The notes below the pieces were generated by a model that was not told the DNA's origin, did not search any database, and saw only the letters and a program-made list of their open reading frames with translations. From HGM20899 sp964615195 (GTDB lineage: Bacteria > Pseudomonadota > Gammaproteobacteria > Enterobacterales > Succinivibrionaceae): 64,000 nucleotides of DNA. A program made the position numbers and the translations under genes. This document shows positions 46,105 to 56,016 of the stretch, one piece after another. Positions within the stretch are counted from its first letter, which is position 1, and each line of letters opens with the position of its first letter. Location of the stretch: contig CAZTNG010000002.1 in the NCBI GenBank assembly GCA_964615195.1, forward strand, positions 1-64,000, written 5' to 3'.

Positions 46105-46641
46105 TCACATGTTGTTAGTCAGTTTAACAACCGAGCCGTTGTTATAATTATATATAAAACTAGATACAGATGTATTAAAAATACATATTTCTTTATCAGG
46201 TTTATGAACTACACGCACTTCTTCAATAAACAATCTAAGTTTTTTCCCGAGGATACCTCTCCAAAGATTTTCACATGATTTTTCATCATCATCAATACCA
46301 AGAACATTCATTGGCCAACCATTTAAAGAAATTACAAAACGTAACTTTTTGGGATTAAATCCCAACTCTTTTTCTTCAATTCCATTGTACAAATTCAACC
46401 ATGATGGAGGATACATTAACTTATCTTTACCAGAACTTAACCAAATATTGTGAATTAATAATGATCTTTCACTCATATTAGTAGCCATACTATCCATGGC
46501 TGTTTCCAATGTTCTATCACTTTGTGGTTCAATAAATAACTTAATTGACAAAACACCTAACACGCTAATCACAATGAAAACAATAATAAATCTATATAAA
46601 TATCCTAATTTTTCATCAGCATTACTAATACTAAATTTCAC
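46105..46641 (-). CDS. mshF: MSHA biogenesis protein MshF
   Basis: 178 residues from a GTG sharing one base with the mshG stop (TAGTG), with AGGGGA just upstream. One membrane segment near the start (FIIVFIVISVLGVLSIKLFI) and a periplasmic domain with LNGWPMNVLG and CENLWRGIL, as in MshF. Its exact role is unknown; position between mshG and the main pilin supports the call. An upstream in-frame GTG inside mshG is less likely. Confidence 0.8.
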   Translation of the reverse strand: MKFSISNADEKLGYLYRFIIVFIVISVLGVLSIKLFIEPQSDRTLETAMDSMATNMSERSLLIHNIWLSSGKDKLMYPPSWLNLYNGIEEKELGFNPKKLRFVISLNGWPMNVLGIDDDEKSCENLWRGILGKKLRLFIEEVRVVHKPDKEICIFNTSVSSFIYNYNNGSVVKLTNNM

Positions 46642-47867
46642 TATTTCCCCTGCATTGCGCCATACATATCCCACATAGGAGTAAATATACCTAAAGCTAA
46701 AACACCAACCATTACAGCGACTATAACCAAAAGTAATGGCTCTATTTTTGAAGTTAATGACTTTAAATCATAATCTACTTCTCTTTCATAATATTCAGCA
46801 GCTTCTATAAGCAATTCATCCACTCTACCTGTTTCATCACCTACTGCAAACATTTGCAACACTAAAGGAGTAAACATATTACTCTGCTTTGCAACTATTG
46901 CAAGGGAATTACCTTGCTCAATCTGACGTCGCATTTCCAAAACATGTTCTTCAAGATATTTATTATCAATTGCATCAGCGACGAGAGTTAATGCCAAATT
47001 TAATTGCACTCCTGCCTTAAGCATTAATGAAAAACTTCTACAAAATCTACCCAATAAAGCCCTATTAATTATTCCACCTAAAATTGGAATTTTTAATTTC
47101 ATTCTGTCCCATATTAATCTAATTATAGGACGTTTTAATCCAGCTTTAATTAAGAACGGAGCAGCAATAACCATAGCCGCCATATACATCCAATAATTTA
47201 CAAAAAAATTGGATGTTGCAATTAAAAGTCTTGTAGTAATAGGCAATTCTACCCCAAATTTTGAAAACATTTGACTAAAGACAGGAATTACAAAAATATT
47301 GAGTATAGCCATAGCTGCCATAATAAAAATAACTACTATTGTAGGATAGCGCATGGCACTTGAAATACGCTTTCTAGTCTCATGTTCAAGTGTAAAATAA
47401 TCTGCTAGCTGTGAAAATGCATCTTCTAATCTACCTGTATTTTCACCAACATTAATCATTGCAACAAAAAGTGATGAATATATATTTGGTTGCTCTTGCA
47501 TTGATAAATTAAGAGACTTACCTCCAACTAAATCTTTATTTAATTTAAGTAATGAATTTTTTAAACCATAATGTTCTGTTGAATCTGCTAAACCAGAAAT
47601 TGCTCTTATAATAGGTACACCGGCCTTAGATAAGGAATACATTTGTCTACACATCATAATTAGTTGCGGCAAACCAACGTGGCCATGCAATATTTGTTTA
47701 AAATCAATCTTAAAAGAAAAACCTAGGTTCCCCCCCTCTTTAATATCTATAGGTAGCAATCCTTGTCTTCTTATTTCATCTATTGCGTCTAATGTACTTT
47801 GAGCCTCAACCAAACCAATTTTATATGTACCGTATTTATCTTTTGCGCGATAATTATATATAGTCAT
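46641..47867 (-). CDS. mshG: MSHA inner-membrane platform protein MshG (PilC/GspF family)
   Basis: 408 residues. Two T2SSF helical domains (about 70-190 and 270-395), each with a GE-x-T/S-G type motif (INVGENTGRLEDAF, FAVGDETGRVDELL), and three membrane segments near 175, 225 and 380. It is the platform on which MshE acts to polymerise pilin. mshE ends on its start codon. Confidence 0.93.
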   Translation of the reverse strand: MTIYNYRAKDKYGTYKIGLVEAQSTLDAIDEIRRQGLLPIDIKEGGNLGFSFKIDFKQILHGHVGLPQLIMMCRQMYSLSKAGVPIIRAISGLADSTEHYGLKNSLLKLNKDLVGGKSLNLSMQEQPNIYSSLFVAMINVGENTGRLEDAFSQLADYFTLEHETRKRISSAMRYPTIVVIFIMAAMAILNIFVIPVFSQMFSKFGVELPITTRLLIATSNFFVNYWMYMAAMVIAAPFLIKAGLKRPIIRLIWDRMKLKIPILGGIINRALLGRFCRSFSLMLKAGVQLNLALTLVADAIDNKYLEEHVLEMRRQIEQGNSLAIVAKQSNMFTPLVLQMFAVGDETGRVDELLIEAAEYYEREVDYDLKSLTSKIEPLLLVIVAVMVGVLALGIFTPMWDMYGAMQGK

Positions 47868-49624
47868 TATTTAATTATCTCCGCTACCTTCATTACTTCT
47901 TCTATAGAAGTAATACCTTTTACTGCAAAATTATAAGCCATTTTTGACAAAGACTCGTAATCATCATTTTCTCTTACTGCCCTTGCAAAAGCCTCATGAT
48001 CTTCTCGCCTTAAAGCATCCATCATTCGTTGATTAAGAATTAAAAGTTCAAAAACACCAACTCTTCCCTTATATCCTGTAAAATTACAATATTGGCAGCC
48101 CTTTCCCTCATTCCCCATAAAAAAAGTTTGTTTTTGCTGATCTTCAATAGATATACCTAATGCATCTTCAATGTAATTCATTTGAGAAATATTAGGCTGA
48201 CACGGAGCGCCACATTTTGGACATATTCTGCGAACCAATCGCTGAGCCAAAACTGCTTTTAAAGATCCTGCTACAAGATAACCAGGAGCCCCCATATCAA
48301 CTAGTCTCATAGTACTTGATACTGCATCATTAGTGTGTAAAGTTGACAAAACTAAATGTCCTGTCATTGAACCTCTTAATCCTATCTCACTAGTTTCATG
48401 GTCTCTCATTTCACCAACCAATAATATATCTGGATCTTGACGTAAAGTTGAACGAAGAACATTAGCAAAATCTAATCCTATTTTAGAATTAACTTGAACT
48501 TGAGTTATTCTTGGTAAACGATATTCCACAGGATCTTCAACAGTAATAATTTTAACTTGTGGTTGATTAAGCTCATTAAGTGCACCATACAAAGTTGTAG
48601 TTTTTCCTGAGCCAGTTGGCCCCGTGACAAGTATCATTCCGTGAGGCTGATGTAATTGCTGCCTAAATTTGCTTAAAATTTGTGGAGGCATTCCTGTACT
48701 TTCAAGTGATAGTAGTCCATTCGATTGATTAAGCAATCTCATAACTATAGATTCGCCGTGCTGGGAAGGTAAAGTTGAAACACGAACATCTATATTCTTT
48801 GCTGCAATAATTACAGGAAATCTACCATCTTGAGGTAATCTTTTTTCTGAAATATCTAGCCCCGCCATTAATTTTATTCTCAATGCAATTGCTGGAGCTA
48901 TATCCACGTTATTTAGAACTTGTTCAGTAAGATTACCATCTATACGCTGTCTAATTCTCAGTACATCTTCATCTGGTTCTATGTGTATATCTGAGGCATT
49001 GCAGTTAACAGCGTCTTCAAAAACTGAACGCAACAAATTAACAACAGCTGCATCTGAAGTCTCGTCATCTACCCCCAATGTATCAGCACTAATATCAAAA
49101 GCTGACTTAGTAACTTCCGTTTGCAACTGATTTGCATATTTTGCAATTGTTTCAGTATTTCTATACAACTGAGGCAAATATCTTACAATTTCTGATTCTG
49201 GAGCAATAACAAAATCAACTTCATTTGGTTCAAGCTTATCTTGAATATCATCTCTACTTGGATAATCCAAAGGATCAGCAATAATAACAGTAATTATTAT
49301 ATTACCAGTATTCTTGTTTTCTGTCTGCGAAATGGCAATAGCGTGCTTTTGACGAGCCATGTTTTCAGGAAGCAACTGTACTGTAGGCGTATCAATATTA
49401 AGTTTAGATAAATCTGTTATTACGGTCATACGTAATTGTTGACCTAAAGCTGTACATATATCAGCCTCTGACGCAAGTCCTAAGGCTACAACTGATTGAC
49501 CAAGCTTTGTATTCATTTCTTTAGAATATGCCAAAGCTCTTTCAACATCATCTGCAGTAATAATGCCTGATTGGACTAAAACATCACCAATTCTTATTCT
49601 TTTTCGAGAACTATTTTCTGTCAT
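47867..49624 (-). CDS. mshE: MSHA pilus extension ATPase MshE
   Basis: 585 residues. The N-terminal MshEN domain shows two motifs of the c-di-GMP-binding type, RIGDVLVQSGIITADDVERAL and KLGQSVVALGLASEADICTAL (about 10-60). The motor core has Walker A GPTGSGKTTTLYG (about 335), Walker B DPDILLVGEMRD and CxxC pairs (CPKCGAPC, CQYC). In Vibrio cholerae MshE c-di-GMP drives pilus extension; the same control here is inference. Overlaps mshN by 14 nt. Confidence 0.95.
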   Translation of the reverse strand: MTENSSRKRIRIGDVLVQSGIITADDVERALAYSKEMNTKLGQSVVALGLASEADICTALGQQLRMTVITDLSKLNIDTPTVQLLPENMARQKHAIAISQTENKNTGNIIITVIIADPLDYPSRDDIQDKLEPNEVDFVIAPESEIVRYLPQLYRNTETIAKYANQLQTEVTKSAFDISADTLGVDDETSDAAVVNLLRSVFEDAVNCNASDIHIEPDEDVLRIRQRIDGNLTEQVLNNVDIAPAIALRIKLMAGLDISEKRLPQDGRFPVIIAAKNIDVRVSTLPSQHGESIVMRLLNQSNGLLSLESTGMPPQILSKFRQQLHQPHGMILVTGPTGSGKTTTLYGALNELNQPQVKIITVEDPVEYRLPRITQVQVNSKIGLDFANVLRSTLRQDPDILLVGEMRDHETSEIGLRGSMTGHLVLSTLHTNDAVSSTMRLVDMGAPGYLVAGSLKAVLAQRLVRRICPKCGAPCQPNISQMNYIEDALGISIEDQQKQTFFMGNEGKGCQYCNFTGYKGRVGVFELLILNQRMMDALRREDHEAFARAVRENDDYESLSKMAYNFAVKGITSIEEVMKVAEIIK

Positions 49625-50771
49625 TATTCATAGTCTCCAAATATTTAATTCTCTGCTCTACGAAGTTTTTAGATGCAGTACTTAGGTATAAATTTTTAGA
49701 TTTTAAATAAGCAATTTTTGCCTCGTTAAACTTTTTTTGTTCTTCTAATACTAAACCTAAACCCATGTACCATTTACCTTGTTTTCCACTTATTGTTGAA
49801 AGTTTTCTGTAAGCTTGTTCAGCAATAGTATTATCTCCGTTATTTCTAGCTAAAGTTGCAAGTGTAGCGTAATAATCAACATTTTTTTCTACAGGAGGAT
49901 TCCCCAATGCTAAAACTTTTACGGCTTGAGAATTTTGATTAATAGACGAATATATTCTAGCCAAATATAAACGATAATCATAATGTTCAGGTGATAATTC
50001 AATTCCTCTATCTAACACCTTTATTGCATCTAATGTTTTATCTTTCCCATAGTAAAGAGCTGCTAATTTTTCTCTTGCATTATAGTCTCTAGGATTTTTA
50101 GCTAAAATTGAACTATATGCATCAATAGCCCCAGAAGGATTACCTTTGGCCATCGCTGTATTAGCTTGTTTCCTTTCATATTCAATTTCTTGTTGACCTG
50201 TAAATTTTTTCTCTGTTACTTTAATATAGCTTTGTTTTATAGTAGGTTCTGGATTGGGTAATTCCTCAATAAAAAATTGTTCTTCAGCATAATCATCGTT
50301 AGGCGACTCATCTTTTGCAATAGATTTAATCTTTTCATTTTCTATATTTAAATCGAGCACATTTTGTGTATTGTTTTTCGCATTATTTACAGAAGAATCA
50401 TATTGTTCTTGAATATTTTTATCCACAGTAACTGTAGCTTGTTCTTTAATTGTACCTTTAACTTCTAAATCTTTAGCATTATTAACATTGGACTCAGCAA
50501 CATCATTGTTTTTTTCTTCATTAGCTGTATTATCTACATTTTTAACTGGAGCTTTTACCGTTGACTCAATTTGAATATTAGAAATATTATTACTATCAAC
50601 ATAAACAAAACGATAAATAACTATAGAACACAATAAGACAAACATTAAAGCCACAGCAATAATAAGAATTATTTGCCATAATCCTTTTCTAGCCTTAGCT
50701 TGATACTTACCATGAGTCGATGAAGCATCACGTTTATCTAATTCATTGAGCACATTATTTATAACACTCAT
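49611..50771 (-). CDS. mshN: MSHA biogenesis protein MshN (TPR)
   Basis: 386 residues. MSVINNVLNELDKR at the start is the MshN signature, followed by a membrane segment (IILIIAVALMFVLLCSIVIY), a disordered Asn/Lys/Glu-rich periplasmic stretch (about 60-190) and TPR repeats (about 195-380, e.g. AIDAYSSILAKNPRDYNAREKLAALYY). GGAGG lies 6 nt before the ATG, which shares a base with the mshM stop. Probably a periplasmic scaffold for the pilus machine. Confidence 0.9.
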   Translation of the reverse strand: MSVINNVLNELDKRDASSTHGKYQAKARKGLWQIILIIAVALMFVLLCSIVIYRFVYVDSNNISNIQIESTVKAPVKNVDNTANEEKNNDVAESNVNNAKDLEVKGTIKEQATVTVDKNIQEQYDSSVNNAKNNTQNVLDLNIENEKIKSIAKDESPNDDYAEEQFFIEELPNPEPTIKQSYIKVTEKKFTGQQEIEYERKQANTAMAKGNPSGAIDAYSSILAKNPRDYNAREKLAALYYGKDKTLDAIKVLDRGIELSPEHYDYRLYLARIYSSINQNSQAVKVLALGNPPVEKNVDYYATLATLARNNGDNTIAEQAYRKLSTISGKQGKWYMGLGLVLEEQKKFNEAKIAYLKSKNLYLSTASKNFVEQRIKYLETMNNDRK

Positions 50772-51697
50772 TATCGCCCTCCAAATAATAAAAACACAGC
50801 TAAACCAAGCATCATTAAAAATAAAATTATCAAACCAAAATTCACAATATTTGCATGATTTACTCTTTTAGTTACTGTGTCTCCGATTGCTTCTCTTGCT
50901 ATTTTACGTGTCAACCTGTATGTTCCTTTACCGTAAGCAAGCATAATACATTTTGCTGAAATAATGTTTATCAATCTAGGAATACCATTTGAAGATTTAT
51001 AAATCAATTTAGAAACACTAGGTGTAAATAAAGGATCTCCCTTAAAACCTGAAGCCCTCATACGGTAAACTAAATAAGCCTCTGTTTCATCTTTATCTAA
51101 GGGGCGTAATTTATATGAGAAGGAAATTCTTTGCTTCAGCTGACGCAGATTGTCACAATTTAAACGATCATCCAATTCTGGCTGACCAAATAATACTATT
51201 TGTAACATTTTATTATGTTCAGTTTCTAAATTTCCTAGTAGTCTAATTGCTTCAATAGTATCGTCAGGTAAAGCTTGAGCTTCATCAATTACTAATACAA
51301 CTCTCTTACCATGCTTATTTAAATCTAATAGACAATGATTTATATCATCATTTAAAGATAAATTAGTACAATTTGAAACGTTTATTCCTAATTCCCTAGC
51401 TATAGAAACTTTAAGTTCTCTTGGATTCAAAATTGGATTAGGTAAATATACTAATTCATATTCACTTGGTAATTTTGAAATAAAGAGGCGTAAAACCATT
51501 GTTTTTCCAGTTCCCACCTCACCAGTAACCTTTATAAATCCCTCACCATTATTTAATGCAGAATGTAAAACTTCCAAAGCTTCTTCATGAGGAGGAAGCC
51601 CATAATATAAACTAGTATTAGGTGTCAAACCAAAAGGCTGTTGATTAAGGCCGAAGAATTCTAACAACTTATTTGGATCAAAAATATTTTGTGACAC
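50771..51697 (-). CDS. mshM: MSHA biogenesis AAA ATPase MshM (ExeA-like)
   Basis: 308 residues. N-terminal FFGLNQQPFGLTPN is typical of ExeA-type ATPases, then Walker A GEVGTGKTMVLRLF (about 60), Walker B VVLVIDEAQALP and one C-terminal membrane segment (LIILFLMMLGLAVFLLF). ExeA relatives help the secretin assemble across the wall; mshL lies just upstream. The start is GTG with AAGG 7 nt upstream. Confidence 0.92.
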   Translation of the reverse strand: MSQNIFDPNKLLEFFGLNQQPFGLTPNTSLYYGLPPHEEALEVLHSALNNGEGFIKVTGEVGTGKTMVLRLFISKLPSEYELVYLPNPILNPRELKVSIARELGINVSNCTNLSLNDDINHCLLDLNKHGKRVVLVIDEAQALPDDTIEAIRLLGNLETEHNKMLQIVLFGQPELDDRLNCDNLRQLKQRISFSYKLRPLDKDETEAYLVYRMRASGFKGDPLFTPSVSKLIYKSSNGIPRLINIISAKCIMLAYGKGTYRLTRKIAREAIGDTVTKRVNHANIVNFGLIILFLMMLGLAVFLLFGGR

Positions 51698-51706
51698 TTT
51701 TAAACC

Positions 51707-53398
51707 TTACTTCTTATCACTATTATGCATAGGTTCAGTAATAGTTGAGTCTTCATTCGGATACCACTTCTGCAACAAATCTAACGACTTCTTTAATTCA
51801 GTATTCCAAGAATCACCTTCAGCAACAATTGGTCTTAGTAAGATTACTAATTCACTTTTCTTATCATAAATTGATTTATTAGTAAAAAGTTCTCCTACCC
51901 ATGGGATGTCTCCAAGCAAAGGAATTTTAGATTCAAGATCTCCCTTTTTATGACTCATCAATCCACCAATTACAATTACATCTCCTGATTTAGCTTCAAC
52001 AATAGTATCTGATTCTCTTATTTCAGAACTAGCAAAAGGTAACTCAGTATCTTTATTGTTAATCTTTATAGTTTTCTTATCCTCTGCTACTTCAATAACG
52101 GCAGGGTGAATATGTAAAATAATCTTGCCATCCTCACTAATTTGAGGTAACACATCTAAAGAAACTCCACTAAAAAAAGGAGAAAAAGTGTAATCGCTAG
52201 ACACCAAATTTGTGTCAGAGCTACTTGTACTAGAACTATCAGTAGACAATCCTGTTAAAAAATATGAATCTTTTCCAACTTTTATAACTGCTCTTTGGTT
52301 ATTTAAAGCTGTTATGCGCGGGCTTGATAATGTGCTTACATCACCTTGAGTCTTCAATAAATTAATTACAGCACTGTATTTACTATCGTTCATTGATAGA
52401 TTAAATCCACCGCCTAAAATTGAAAACACATTATTAGTTGAACCTCCAGCCCATCCAGCCTGAGTTCCAATAGATTTTCCTTCACCAGAATTACCATTGA
52501 ATATCTTCGACCATTCAATACCTTGTTCATAATCTTCTGACAGAGTTACTTCTAAAAGTTTGGCTTCAATAATAACTTGACGTCTTAATGAATTTTCAGT
52601 AATTTGCAAAAAATGTCGTACCGAATCAATTTCATTAGGCATACCTCTTACAGTTATATTAGCAGCTTGCGGATTAACCCTAACCATTCGGCCTTCGCCA
52701 TTACCGACGATACCTGAAAGAGTTTTTTCTAATTCTGTCCAAAAATCGCTTTCTGCCGTAGTTTTAAGATTAGTACCACTAGTAGATTCACTATCAGAAC
52801 CACTAGAACTATCATTAGACGAATTATTTGAGCTACTATTAGATGAATCACTATTAGATGAACTATCAGAATTAGTATTAGATACAGTATTGTTGCTTAT
52901 TGATATATTGGTTTCTGACGCCCTTTTTAAAAAGATATAATTGATAGGAATAGTTTCAGTATGTACTCCAGATGGATATACATAGTAAATCGACCCTTGT
53001 TTTTCAGTCCTGTAGCCATACATTTTATATACAGAATTAAATATTTCACTTGCAGTTACATTTTCCATACTTAAAGTTATTTCACCACTAACTTCAGGAT
53101 GAACCACGACAGATTCATTTGTTTCTCCCATAATCTGTGCAAAAAATTCGGCAGCAGGAACATTGTTAGCAGCAACAGTAACACGACGTATATCTTTTGC
53201 AGAATAATCACCATCCAAAGGATTGTCTGGATTTAATTCATTTAATACATCTTCGGGTATTTCTATTTTGTCAGATAGATTCATTGCTGTCTTCAACTCA
53301 TCTTTAACTTCTTTTGGCTCAGGATGATGATATACACATCCCGTCACAAAAAACGCAAATAACAATATAGATAAATAAGATTTTTTTATGTTTATCAT
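51707..53398 (-). CDS. mshL: MSHA pilus secretin MshL
   Basis: 563 residues. Lipoprotein signal with V-T-G-C (Cys21). An N0/STN-like domain (about 75-145) is followed by a Ser/Asn/Asp-only linker (about 170-210), a secretin repeat domain with VRVNPQAANITVRGMPNEID, and the secretin core (SSPRITALNNQRAVIKVG, VIVIGGLMSHK, PLLGDIPWVGELF). It forms the outer-membrane pore for the pilus. The start overlaps the end of mshK by 4 nt. Confidence 0.95.
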   Translation of the reverse strand: MINIKKSYLSILLFAFFVTGCVYHHPEPKEVKDELKTAMNLSDKIEIPEDVLNELNPDNPLDGDYSAKDIRRVTVAANNVPAAEFFAQIMGETNESVVVHPEVSGEITLSMENVTASEIFNSVYKMYGYRTEKQGSIYYVYPSGVHTETIPINYIFLKRASETNISISNNTVSNTNSDSSSNSDSSNSSSNNSSNDSSSGSDSESTSGTNLKTTAESDFWTELEKTLSGIVGNGEGRMVRVNPQAANITVRGMPNEIDSVRHFLQITENSLRRQVIIEAKLLEVTLSEDYEQGIEWSKIFNGNSGEGKSIGTQAGWAGGSTNNVFSILGGGFNLSMNDSKYSAVINLLKTQGDVSTLSSPRITALNNQRAVIKVGKDSYFLTGLSTDSSSTSSSDTNLVSSDYTFSPFFSGVSLDVLPQISEDGKIILHIHPAVIEVAEDKKTIKINNKDTELPFASSEIRESDTIVEAKSGDVIVIGGLMSHKKGDLESKIPLLGDIPWVGELFTNKSIYDKKSELVILLRPIVAEGDSWNTELKKSLDLLQKWYPNEDSTITEPMHNSDKK

Positions 53399-53727
53399 TT
53401 TTCATTTCCAAAAGAATAAAGAGGCAATGTTAATTTTTCTTTATGATCTAAACTAGTTAAAATTACTCCTTTAGATGTAATAGTAGTCAATATATAACCA
53501 CCACATTCTTCACCTAGAGAACATGTTTTACCGTCTATTATTGCCCTTGATTTTCCATTTCCAACAAATACAGCTTGAAGTTTTAAGGAACCATTATCTT
53601 CTGATGTAAAATCAGATACAACGACACCACCCTTAACTGGAGTTGTTGGATCCCGAAGGTAAACCTCCGCTAGCGCATTTTGAGAACTGACAAAAAGAAT
53701 CAGCATCATTAAAATATATTTAACCAC
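53395..53727 (-). CDS. mshK: MSHA biogenesis protein MshK (PilP-like)
   Basis: 110 residues. Signal peptide about 1-20 (NALA|EV), then YLRDPTTPVKG and LQAVFVGNGKSRAIIDGKTCSLGEE, which match MshK; two Cys may pair. It likely links the inner-membrane complex to the secretin, as PilP does in type IVa pili. It overlaps both neighbours. Confidence 0.87.
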   Translation of the reverse strand: MVKYILMMLILFVSSQNALAEVYLRDPTTPVKGGVVVSDFTSEDNGSLKLQAVFVGNGKSRAIIDGKTCSLGEECGGYILTTITSKGVILTSLDHKEKLTLPLYSFGNEK

Positions 53728-54358
53728 GAATAAAATCCTTATTTATACTTAATGTATAAAGTTCGAGGATTACTACAGCATAAGGATATTCATCGACTTT
53801 ATAATCCATTGAACTCCAATAAAAATTATGTTCCATACCCTCTAGATTTTTAAGATGGGATAAAATATCAAGATATTTACCTCTTAATGTCACTCTAATA
53901 CCATGCTGATAAAGGGCTACATTCCCTTTCTTTAATAGAGTTTTAGGTTTTAATGATTCAACACCTTGAATAGAAATTGTCCCACCAACACTTAATACAT
54001 TCGTCAAAATTTCAGGCATTTGTCCAGCGTCTATTAAATTTACAGTTTCTTTAGATAACACTTGGTCCAATAATTTAAGTTCTTTTTCCATATCTGAAAT
54101 ATCCTTACGCATAATCTCGTTAGGATCTCCAGTTAGTTTACCTTGCCAAATTTCAAGTTCACTAGATACAGACTGTAATTCTGTTTTCTGATTAGCAATA
54201 ACTGTTTTTAAATCGCTAATACTTTTGGTATTACTTTCAATAAAACCAAAAAAGCCGGGGAAAACGAAAAGAACAACACCTACAAGGCAAACCATGACTC
54301 TTTCACGTACAGTCATAGAGGCAACTTTATTCTTATAAAAAGCATAATTAGAACTCAT
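53720..54358 (-). CDS. mshJ: MSHA biogenesis protein MshJ (PilO-like)
   Basis: 212 residues. A short cytoplasmic start with MTVRERVMV, a membrane segment (VCLVGVVLFVFPGFFGFI), a coiled coil (about 45-110) and a ferredoxin-like periplasmic domain with LYQHGIRVTLRGKYLDILSHLKNLE. It corresponds to PilO/GspM. Position between mshI2 and mshK agrees. Confidence 0.88.
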   Translation of the reverse strand: MSSNYAFYKNKVASMTVRERVMVCLVGVVLFVFPGFFGFIESNTKSISDLKTVIANQKTELQSVSSELEIWQGKLTGDPNEIMRKDISDMEKELKLLDQVLSKETVNLIDAGQMPEILTNVLSVGGTISIQGVESLKPKTLLKKGNVALYQHGIRVTLRGKYLDILSHLKNLEGMEHNFYWSSMDYKVDEYPYAVVILELYTLSINKDFIRG

Positions 54359-54360
54359 AG

Positions 54361-54981
54361 TTATTCCTCTTCATCATTTTTTTGTTCGGATTCGATGTAT
54401 GCTTTTTTCAATTCAAAATGAAGTATATCTGAATCAGGATCTCTATGTAATTTAACACCACCAAATACAACCGGACTCAAATCATTATAATTCCTAAACT
54501 GAGAAATCCATAATGGTAAAGATTTTCCATTTAACGCGTCACCTTCAATTTCTGCATCTTTATCTTTAATAGCAAAATGAGTCACTGAAATACCATTGCT
54601 TTTAATACGAGCCATAGCTTCCATAAAACCCGCATAACCATTACTCTTTAAATCAACTTTATCTTCTATAAAGCCCATCAATTGTTTTTTGGTATCTAAA
54701 ATAATTTTCAAATTTTTGGTTCTTTCTATTAAACTCGCATTAGGAGTCATCTGTGCTACCAAAGACTGTGTTTGCATCAATTCATCATTAACATTATTCA
54801 ACTGCATTGATAATTGCTGATTTTGTGTTTTTAAATGTACTTTTTCTTGGTAGGTAATAACATATACACAGCAAACGAATGCTGCTGTTACCAACCAAAT
54901 AATAATCATTTGAGATAAACTAAGGATAATCTTTTTAGGCTTAAATTCACTACTGTACAGATTAATTCTAATTTTTTTCAA
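54361..54981 (-). CDS. mshI2: MSHA biogenesis protein MshI2 (PilN-like)
   Basis: 206 residues. The N-terminal INLYSSEF(K) is the PilN-type motif that docks into the PilM-like partner, followed by a membrane segment (MIIIWLVTAAFVCCVYVITY), a coiled coil and a periplasmic domain. It pairs with MshJ. Starts 14 nt inside mshI. Confidence 0.88.
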   Translation of the reverse strand: MKKIRINLYSSEFKPKKIILSLSQMIIIWLVTAAFVCCVYVITYQEKVHLKTQNQQLSMQLNNVNDELMQTQSLVAQMTPNASLIERTKNLKIILDTKKQLMGFIEDKVDLKSNGYAGFMEAMARIKSNGISVTHFAIKDKDAEIEGDALNGKSLPLWISQFRNYNDLSPVVFGGVKLHRDPDSDILHFELKKAYIESEQKNDEEE

Positions 54982-55963
54982 TTTTTAATAATCCTTCTTT
55001 TAACAACCCATAAAGCGGTAAAAAATTAATATTTTTATTTGCAATCAGATTTATTTCCTCATTTTGCCCTAACGTGTATCCATTAGGAACTCGCGCAAAT
55101 GCACATTTTTCAAGAGGAATAACTTCAACCACTCTTCTAAAATTAAGACTCAATACATCAGTTATGGCTTCTAACTGATCTGAATCAATAATAACTAAAA
55201 GTTTTGAAAAAGGAGGTAGTCCCAATTGAGACGTAAAAAAATCGTCGCTTAATCTTAATATTTCAGTAGTTAATCTAGATAACAGAGGATCATTAGGTCC
55301 ACCTACTACGCCACCACTTAATGTTTTATACCCTTTTAATGCTCTTGAATAACACAATTCACCGTTATACACACCGTAAACCATCAGTTCATGATTATTT
55401 GCTAAAAATAGGGTTATACATAGTTGAGGAATATAAGGACTATTTGTGGGATTTTCCTTCTTTAATGAAACATATTGATAGAATGAAATGAAATCAGCCA
55501 TAGCTAAATCACTTATCGTAATTTTATCTAACACCGCTAAGCTGTTAATTATAGTGGCAACAACAGAAATTATTCTTTTCTCTACAAGCACAAATGTTAA
55601 TGTTGGTTTAGAACTTTTGCTTGTTTTTGTATCATAAAAATCCCAAGTATAATCAGATATTCTTCCAGGCACTGCTCCATCTAGGTCCTTATACATTGCA
55701 ATACCATGCAATTCTTCTTCAGTTAAAAGTTCATTTTTAGGTAATTGAGCTACACTATATACTCCATTGTAAAGCATCACTTTTACTAAAGCTCTAGGTG
55801 AAATTTTATTTTTAGTAAATAAATCTTTTATAACTAGAGGCCAATCACCTGAAGAATTACACGTCTTAGAGTCCGTTACCAAACCCTTATGGTTTACACA
55901 TAAAAGGTTTACCTCATTATGTCCTAAACCAATAATCACCGTGTTAAAATCATTTTTTTTCAT
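54968..55963 (-). CDS. mshI: MSHA biogenesis protein MshI (PilM-like, actin fold)
   Basis: 331 residues, no signal peptide. A PilM/EpsL-type cytoplasmic actin-like protein: it starts with IIGLGHNEVNLLCV, has LPKNELLTEEELHGIAMYKDLDG and LLVIIDSDQLEAI. It likely anchors the PilN-like MshI2 and the ATPase to the membrane. First gene of the msh cluster. The csrD/mshH gene usually found just upstream is not present; a 497-bp non-coding stretch is there instead. Confidence 0.88.
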   Translation of the reverse strand: MKKNDFNTVIIGLGHNEVNLLCVNHKGLVTDSKTCNSSGDWPLVIKDLFTKNKISPRALVKVMLYNGVYSVAQLPKNELLTEEELHGIAMYKDLDGAVPGRISDYTWDFYDTKTSKSSKPTLTFVLVEKRIISVVATIINSLAVLDKITISDLAMADFISFYQYVSLKKENPTNSPYIPQLCITLFLANNHELMVYGVYNGELCYSRALKGYKTLSGGVVGGPNDPLLSRLTTEILRLSDDFFTSQLGLPPFSKLLVIIDSDQLEAITDVLSLNFRRVVEVIPLEKCAFARVPNGYTLGQNEEINLIANKNINFLPLYGLLKEGLLKIEKN

Positions 55964-56016
55964 TGATAAAACCTAAATTTCATGCTCTACATCATCAATA
56001 CCTTAGTTAACTTTAA

